Shown one piece after another: positions 59,225 through 64,000 of a DNA stretch of 64,000 nt. Positions within the stretch are counted from its first letter, which is position 1, and every line of letters begins with the position of its first letter. The notes under the pieces are model-generated. The model made no database searches and was not told where the DNA came from. It saw only the letters and a list, made by a program, of their open reading frames with translations. Both the position numbers and the translations under genes were made by a program. The stretch is from Alistipes sp. (lineage in GTDB: Bacteria > Bacteroidota > Bacteroidia > Bacteroidales > Rikenellaceae), in NCBI GenBank assembly GCA_017398045.1, contig JAFQHI010000009.1, positions 124,001 through 188,000 of the forward strand. The letters are read 5' to 3'.

Positions 59225-61732
59225 ATGAATCGTTTGAAGAGTTTCATTCCCCACCTCCTGCCGGCCGCTGTGGCCGTGGCCCTCTTTTTTGTGGTTTCGG
59301 CCCTCTATTTTGCCCCGCAATTCGGGGGCGATAAGCTCGCCGCGCACGATACGGTGCAGTATGAAGGCATGGCCCACGAGATTTTGCAGACCCGCACAAC
59401 TACGGGTGAGGACCCGCAATGGACGGGGGCGATGTTTGGCGGTATGCCGGCCTACCTGATTAACGTGAGCTACCCCACACAGCTGGTCATGCAGAGCGTC
59501 GGACGCATCAAAAATCTGATGGATACACCGGCCGCCTTTCTCTTCTTTGCGATGCTCGCGCTGTGGCTCATGCTACGCATCCTGAAGATTGACCCCTGGC
59601 TCTCGATAGCCCCCGCGCTGGCCTACGGACTTTCGACCTATTTCCTGCTCATCATCGGGGCGGGACACGTGACCAAGATGTGGGCCATGGTTTGGGCCCC
59701 GCTCATGATGGGTGGGGCGTGGATGGCTCTACGCGGTCGAATGTGGCCGGGCGTTGCGCTGACGGCCTTGGCCGCATCGCTCGAAATCGGTGCCAACCAC
59801 CCGCAGATTACCTACTACTTCCTGATGGCCATGGCGGCCTTCTGGTTGAGCGAACTCTGCTTCGCGCTCCGCGAAAAACGAATGGCTGATTTCGTGCGTC
59901 GCACGCTGTGGCTGGCCGCTGCGGGCGTGGTAGCCGTTCTCTCGAACCTGGCTCCCCTCTATTACACGATGCAACACACCCCCGACACCATCCGCGGAGG
60001 CTCGGAGTTGGCCGTTGCGAGCGATGCTCCGCAGTCGGGACTCGATTTGGAGTATGCCACCGCCTGGAGCTACGGCAAGGCGGAGAGCTGGAATATGCTG
60101 ATTCCCGACTTTGCAGGACGCGATTCGGGTCACAGTTTTTCGTCGAATGGCGAGGTGGCAGCCGTAGCCAACGAGCTGGGGCTGAATGGTCTGGCCGAGC
60201 AACTCCCGACCTATTGGGGCGGACAGCCCTTCACGGCCGGCCCGACCTATCTCGGAGCTGCCGCCATCTTCCTGGCGGTGCTGGGTCTGATGCTGACCGA
60301 GGGGCGCAATCGCTGGTGGATGGTCGCCGTGATGCTGTTGATGCTGCTCCTGGCCTGGGGACGCAACCTGATGGGATTCACCGAATTTTTCTTCCACTAC
60401 CTGCCCGGCTACAATAAATTCCGCACCGTCTCGATGACCCTCGTGGTGGTACAGTGGGCCGTACCGGTGCTGGGGGCTTTGGCCCTCGGGGAGTTGGTGC
60501 GCACGGAGCGCGACCGCAAGCTGACCCTGAAAAAGGTGGGCTGGGCGGCCGGCATTACGGGCGGTCTGTGTCTGGTGATGATACTGCTGGGCGGTGCGCT
60601 CTGCTCGTTTGGCGAAGGGGAGGCTACGGAGCTGATGACGGGCTATATGCGCGAAATCTTTGCCGCCAACAACCTCCAAAGCTATATCGACCGCGGCATG
60701 GACCTCGAATGGGGCGAGATGCTCGCTTCGGCCATGGTGTCGGAGCGTATCTCGATGATGCAGGCCGACGGTTGGCGTTCGCTCCTCATGATTATCCTTG
60801 CCGCAGGGGCTGTCCTGCTCTTTGTCGGAGAGAAAATCAACCGCTCGATGTTGGCCGGTCTGCTGGCCGTGGTGATGCTCATCGACCTCGTTCCGGTCGA
60901 TATACGTTTCCTCTCGCACGATGATTTCGTATCGCCTGCACGTCGCAAGATGACGATGACGGCAGCCGACAAGGCCATCTTGCAGGACAAGGAGCCGGGC
61001 TACCGTGTGATGAACCTGACGGTTAGCACCTTCAACGATGCCACGACCTCCTATTTCCACCGCTCGGTGGGAGGTTATCACGGTGCGAAGCTCGCCCGTT
61101 ACCAGGATTTGATTGACCACTACCTCTCGAAGATGGATAACGGGGTACTCGATATGCTCAACACGCGCTACCTGATTGTGCGCGGTGAGGAGGGACAACC
61201 CACCCCCCGTCGTCGCGACACGGCCTTTGGCCCCGCGTGGTTCGTATCGGAGGTAGCCTATGCCCCCACCGCACAGAGCGAAATCGAGCAACTCGGGCAG
61301 GTCAATCTGCGCGAAACGGCCGTTGTGGCGGGCAAGGATGGTGCGCTCATCACGACCCCTGTGGCCGATGTGGCGAACCACCGCATCACGATGACCGACT
61401 ACCACCCCCACTACCAACGCTACACCTACTCGGCTCCGACCGATGCCGTGGCCCTCTTCTCGGAGATTTACTATAACAAGGGGTGGAAGGCCTATATCGA
61501 CGGGGTGGAGGCACCCTATTTCCGCGCCGACTACGTGTTGCGCGGTATGCAGTTGCCCGCAGGCGAACATACGGTCGAATGGCGATTCAAAGCACCGAAT
61601 TGGGGATTGATTTCGACCCTGACTTTAGTGGCCTCGATGGTGATTCTGCTGGGTGCCGTCGTTGCGCTTCTCCTCTTCTTGCGCTCTGCTACCGCCCCCG
61701 CCCCTGCCCCCACCTCCATGCCCAAGCAGTAA
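59225..61732 (+). CDS. YfhO family multi-pass membrane protein
   Basis: The ATG at 59225 gives 835 residues with about 12 to 14 membrane segments. YfhO-like features include FFVVSALYFAPQFGGDKLAAHD, DPQWTGAMFGGMPAYLI, the GAGHVTKMWAMVWAPLMMGG segment and a C-terminal soluble part (YHPHYQRYTYSAPTDAVALF, then GWKAYIDGVEAPYFRADYVL). The family is a GT-C-like membrane protein; glycosylation of lipid or polymer is suggested but unproven. A terminator follows directly. Confidence 0.85.
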   Translation: MNRLKSFIPHLLPAAVAVALFFVVSALYFAPQFGGDKLAAHDTVQYEGMAHEILQTRTTTGEDPQWTGAMFGGMPAYLINVSYPTQLVMQSVGRIKNLMDTPAAFLFFAMLALWLMLRILKIDPWLSIAPALAYGLSTYFLLIIGAGHVTKMWAMVWAPLMMGGAWMALRGRMWPGVALTALAASLEIGANHPQITYYFLMAMAAFWLSELCFALREKRMADFVRRTLWLAAAGVVAVLSNLAPLYYTMQHTPDTIRGGSELAVASDAPQSGLDLEYATAWSYGKAESWNMLIPDFAGRDSGHSFSSNGEVAAVANELGLNGLAEQLPTYWGGQPFTAGPTYLGAAAIFLAVLGLMLTEGRNRWWMVAVMLLMLLLAWGRNLMGFTEFFFHYLPGYNKFRTVSMTLVVVQWAVPVLGALALGELVRTERDRKLTLKKVGWAAGITGGLCLVMILLGGALCSFGEGEATELMTGYMREIFAANNLQSYIDRGMDLEWGEMLASAMVSERISMMQADGWRSLLMIILAAGAVLLFVGEKINRSMLAGLLAVVMLIDLVPVDIRFLSHDDFVSPARRKMTMTAADKAILQDKEPGYRVMNLTVSTFNDATTSYFHRSVGGYHGAKLARYQDLIDHYLSKMDNGVLDMLNTRYLIVRGEEGQPTPRRRDTAFGPAWFVSEVAYAPTAQSEIEQLGQVNLRETAVVAGKDGALITTPVADVANHRITMTDYHPHYQRYTYSAPTDAVALFSEIYYNKGWKAYIDGVEAPYFRADYVLRGMQLPAGEHTVEWRFKAPNWGLISTLTLVASMVILLGAVVALLLFLRSATAPAPAPTSMPKQ

Positions 61733-61747
61733 CGGGGAGGGATAAAA

Positions 61748-61782
61748 AAGCAAAAGGGTTGGCCAAAAGCCAACCCTTTTTC
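61748..61782. terminator. Bidirectional terminator after the YfhO gene
   Basis: AAAAGGGTTGGC-CAAAA-GCCAACCCTTTTT; serves the YfhO gene on one side and tRNA-Leu(CAG) on the other. Confidence 0.88.
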
Positions 61783-61785
61783 CAG

Positions 61786-61867
61786 TGCCCAGGACAGGAA
61801 TCGAACCTGCACGCCTTGCGGCACACGCACCTGAAACGTGCGCGTCTACCTATTCCGCCACCTGGGC
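61786..61867 (-). tRNA. tRNA-Leu (anticodon CAG)
   Basis: The 82-nt class-II tRNA begins GCCCAGGTGGCGGAATAGGT. The acceptor stem is the same as in tRNA-Leu(GAG). The anticodon stem CACGT/GCGTG holds loop TTCAGGT. A variable arm of about TGCCGCAAGGCG and the T arm with GGTTCGATTCC follow. The discriminator is A; no CCA is encoded. It reads CUG. Confidence 0.93.
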
Positions 61868-61885
61868 ATTTCGGAATTGCAGGGG

Positions 61886-61916
61886 CAAAGGTAGTGAAAA
61901 AAACACAACCTGCAAG
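61886..61916 (-). promoter_or_regulatory. Promoter of tRNA-Leu(CAG)
   Basis: Minus-strand CTTG (complement of 61913-61916) and TACCTTTG (complement of 61886-61893), spaced by 19 bases. Confidence 0.7.
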
Positions 61917-61950
61917 CGTTTTGCAAAAAAAATCGCAAAAAACTCCCTCC

Positions 61951-62562
61951 CTACTTGTTCAAATACTTAAAGTGGAAGAGCAACAGATAGACCACCGCCA
62001 CCGAAATATAGCTGTCGGCGAGGTTAAAAACGGGGCCGAAGAAGTAGTTGTTCTGGTCCACCAGGAACGAAAGCCAACTCGGGCAACTGCTCCACTCAAA
62101 GAGCGGGAAGTAGAACATATCGACCACCTTACCCATCATAAAGCCGGCATACTCACCGCCAAAGTGGGCCACGGTCATCGGGGTCGAGGCCGAGAAACAG
62201 AGACCGTAGAAGGCCGAATCGAGGATATTACCCACGGCACCGGCCAAAATCAACGCCAACCCCACCAACACCCCTTTGGGGGTATCCTCGCGGCGGTTGA
62301 GGTAATAAATCAGGTAGGCGATACCGCACGAGGCGGCCACACGAAAGAGGCCCAAAATGAGTTTGCCCCAATCGTGCCCCCCGCCCGTCATAAGGCGCAT
62401 ACCGAAGGCCGCACCCGGGTTCTCGATAAAGCGCAGCTGGAACCAATCGGGGCAGACGATGATACCTTCACCGAGGGCGAGGTGCGTTTTAATCCAAATC
62501 TTAAGAGCCTGGTCGGCGATAAGCAACACGACAACCAGCCATGCAAGGTGTTTGAGTTTCAT
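61951..62562 (-). CDS. lspA: Lipoprotein signal peptidase (signal peptidase II)
   Basis: The 203-residue protein has four membrane segments and both catalytic aspartates: Asp115 in GAVGNILDSAFYG and Asp183 in VFNLADSYISV. The NPGAAFG motif (residues 48-54) is also conserved. It has longer loops than the E. coli enzyme, as is usual in Bacteroidota. It cleaves lipoprotein signal peptides at the inner membrane. A TATTTTTG box 5 bases from the ATG suggests a leaderless or nearly leaderless transcript. Confidence 0.95.
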   Translation of the reverse strand: MKLKHLAWLVVVLLIADQALKIWIKTHLALGEGIIVCPDWFQLRFIENPGAAFGMRLMTGGGHDWGKLILGLFRVAASCGIAYLIYYLNRREDTPKGVLVGLALILAGAVGNILDSAFYGLCFSASTPMTVAHFGGEYAGFMMGKVVDMFYFPLFEWSSCPSWLSFLVDQNNYFFGPVFNLADSYISVAVVYLLLFHFKYLNK

Positions 62563-62639
62563 TCCACAAAAATAGGGTAAAATGTGAAAAGATACAACAA
62601 TCGTGGCGACTTTACACCGCGAGCGGTTGCATCGCGCGG

Positions 62640-64000
62640 CTAAAAGTCGAAATGGAGGCTGGCGTTAATCGAGAAATTTTGCGGTTTATGGCCATCGGGA
62701 CGCGCACCGCGGTGCGAGAGTCGCCAGATGAAATCGACGCGCAGCAGGCGGAAGATGTTCTCGACACCGAAGCCCGCCTCGAAGTAGGGTTTGGCAACCG
62801 AACTCATGCCCGCAGGGAAGAGCAGGGAGGCCTCGGTGGCGGCCAACGAACCATCGTTCTTTTCCGAAAGATTGCCCCATACGCCCTTGGCTACCAGCAC
62901 CTCGCGCAGTTTAAGCCGCTTGAGCAGCGGAATCTTGCCCAACAACGCCCCACCGAAGTGATGCTCATAGAAGCAGGCCACCCATCGATCGGAGGCAAAC
63001 TCGTAGTAGTCCATGCACGAGAAGGCATAGGGGTCGTAGAAGTAGGTGCCGTTACCCTCGTGCAACTTCAGCAGCGGATAGGGCAGGCGACCCCAGATTT
63101 TACCCGCCTGAATCAGGATTTCGGAGCGACCCATCGGAGGCAGTTCGGGACGGAAGAAAATCGAGCCGTCGATGCGGTAATATTCGGGGCTTCTGGGCAG
63201 GAGTCCCTTCAGACCGGCCGTTGCGCTGAGGGTCAGAATCGGGTAATCCGACCCGAGCGAATTTTTATCGAAGGCCGTGCGGTAAATCTTCTCATTTTTC
63301 GACAACCGAATACCCACCGAAAGCGAGGCATCATCCACCGACTCAATGGGTTGCGGAAGCTCACCGGAGCGCACCATCGGGACATAACGATTGCTGTAGA
63401 TGCGACGCATCTGCCCCGTGAGGAAGGTACTGACGCCGTGAATCCACTCGTGTTCGTACTGCACCTCGCCACGGTCCACCATCGAAAGTCGCTGGTCGCC
63501 ACGCGAGAAAATCGACGAGAGGATGTTGCTCTCGGTGAGGGCATTGGCACCCGCACCGAGCTGCATCACATCGTGCGCACCCTTCAGCGTAAGTTTGCGC
63601 GTGAGGCGACGACTGAGCGAAAACTCCACGCCTCCGCCACCCTTCCAGCGTTCATCCTTCGTGCCGTAGGCCGCGTAGGCCGAGAAGCGCACACGACGGC
63701 TGAATTGGGTGGTCGTGCGACCGCCCAACTGGGGACGGAAGCCCTCCAAATCGTTGAACGAAGCGAGTTTATAGTAGGGGCCGATACCGATATATTTCGT
63801 GTTGTAGTGACCCACGATAAACATATTGATTATCGTGTAGATGTTGCGATAGAGGGGTGCCTGCTGAATCGAATCGACCATGTGGTAGATATTCCTCTCG
63901 CGCTCCGAGAGGGCGTAGGGACGCACCTTGTCCCAATAGGCATCCTCCTTGGTCTCCTCGCGGGCCTCGACATAGACATTGTTGTCCATCGCCAGCACCT
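62640..64000 (-). CDS. DUF5686-type outer-membrane barrel protein, 3' part of gene
   Basis: The frame is open to the window edge, so the 5' end is missing; about 452 residues are visible. They are barrel strands such as RRVRFSAYAAYGTKDERWKG, GGGVEFSLSRRLTRKLTLKG, FDKNSLGSDYPILTLSATAG and the terminal FSINASLHFDF, ending in Phe as expected. The motif MFIVGHYNTKYIGIGPYYKL fits DUF5686 (carboxypeptidase-regulatory-like plus barrel). The missing N-terminus should hold the signal peptide and beta domain. Function unknown. Confidence 0.8.
   Translation of the reverse strand, partial: VLAMDNNVYVEAREETKEDAYWDKVRPYALSERERNIYHMVDSIQQAPLYRNIYTIINMFIVGHYNTKYIGIGPYYKLASFNDLEGFRPQLGGRTTTQFSRRVRFSAYAAYGTKDERWKGGGGVEFSLSRRLTRKLTLKGAHDVMQLGAGANALTESNILSSIFSRGDQRLSMVDRGEVQYEHEWIHGVSTFLTGQMRRIYSNRYVPMVRSGELPQPIESVDDASLSVGIRLSKNEKIYRTAFDKNSLGSDYPILTLSATAGLKGLLPRSPEYYRIDGSIFFRPELPPMGRSEILIQAGKIWGRLPYPLLKLHEGNGTYFYDPYAFSCMDYYEFASDRWVACFYEHHFGGALLGKIPLLKRLKLREVLVAKGVWGNLSEKNDGSLAATEASLLFPAGMSSVAKPYFEAGFGVENIFRLLRVDFIWRLSHRGARPDGHKPQNFSINASLHFDF

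Noticed and set aside
1-64000. CRISPR arrays, insertion sequences, rRNA genes, toxin-antitoxin pairs
   Set aside because: I looked for regular spaced repeats, transposase motifs, rRNA landmarks and paired small genes, and found none. The short-period repeats are degenerate and lack spacers.

Overview
This window looks like a chromosomal segment of a Bacteroidales bacterium, probably Alistipes or another Rikenellaceae member (inference). Promoter-like sites follow the Bacteroidota consensus (TTTG, about 20 bases, TAnnTTTG) rather than sigma70 boxes. Many proteins belong to families typical of the phylum: DUF3826, DUF4296, DUF3078, DUF3098, DUF5686, WbqC, a GH2 protein and a TonB plug domain. 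Signal peptides and lipoproteins are frequent, base composition is moderately GC-rich, and genes are packed tightly in long co-directional runs.

Layout. 1-2.0 kb: the 3' part of a pectate-lyase-like gene and a DUF3826 gene, ending at a strong hairpin terminator. 2.06-10.1 kb (minus): a nine-gene phage-structural island (two tail-tip-like proteins, a small protein, ClpP-type protease with a scaffold-like tail, capsid, portal, connector-like protein, holin, lysin). It has no terminase, tape measure, tail tube, integrase or repressor. 10.1-12.5 kb: a 640-base intergenic stretch, corA, and a secreted plug-only TonB-type protein. 12.7-22.5 kb (plus): a long probable operon with a flippase, holB, folK, two lipoproteins, an outer-membrane barrel, rbfA, a LolC/E-type permease, a DUF4296 lipoprotein and an amidohydrolase N-terminal fragment. 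22.6-23.3 kb: a promoter- and terminator-bounded small RNA candidate, tRNA-Glu(CTC), and a displaced 25-base copy of the tRNA 3' end (an att-like scar). 23.4-32.1 kb (minus): S41 protease and DUF3078 protein, deoC, a highly expressed OmpA/TPR lipoprotein, then rpsO-pnp.

32.4-35.3 kb (plus): apbE, a lipid kinase and an AraC regulator. 35.5-40.3 kb (minus): cvpA, rsgA, a TrmH-type methyltransferase, a class-III aminotransferase, a LamG lipoprotein and nfo. 40.6-44.7 kb: a GH2 protein that has lost both catalytic glutamates, wbqC overlapping it tail-to-tail, and ispG. 44.8-48.7 kb (plus): recG, a DUF3108 protein and a coiled-coil membrane protein. 48.9-54.0 kb (minus): an ECF sigma factor with a membrane partner, and a two-component system upstream of a porin and a nucleoside-recognition membrane protein. 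54.1-64.0 kb: ftsX, a DUF3098 protein, tRNA-Leu(GAG), hpf, a Xer recombinase, a flavin reductase, a long imperfect hairpin RNA candidate, a polyprenyl synthase, a YfhO protein, tRNA-Leu(CAG), lspA and a partial DUF5686 barrel.

The most notable items are the terminase-less capsid island, the GH2 pseudoenzyme, the small RNA with tandem 14-base repeats, the tRNA-Glu att scar, and several intergenic repeat families: polypurine tracts after stop codons, AATTCTAA-type tracts, a heptamer array, an inverted-repeat element, and hairpins that share a GTTGGACA arm. All assignments come from reading the sequence and from recalled family features. No database search was run.
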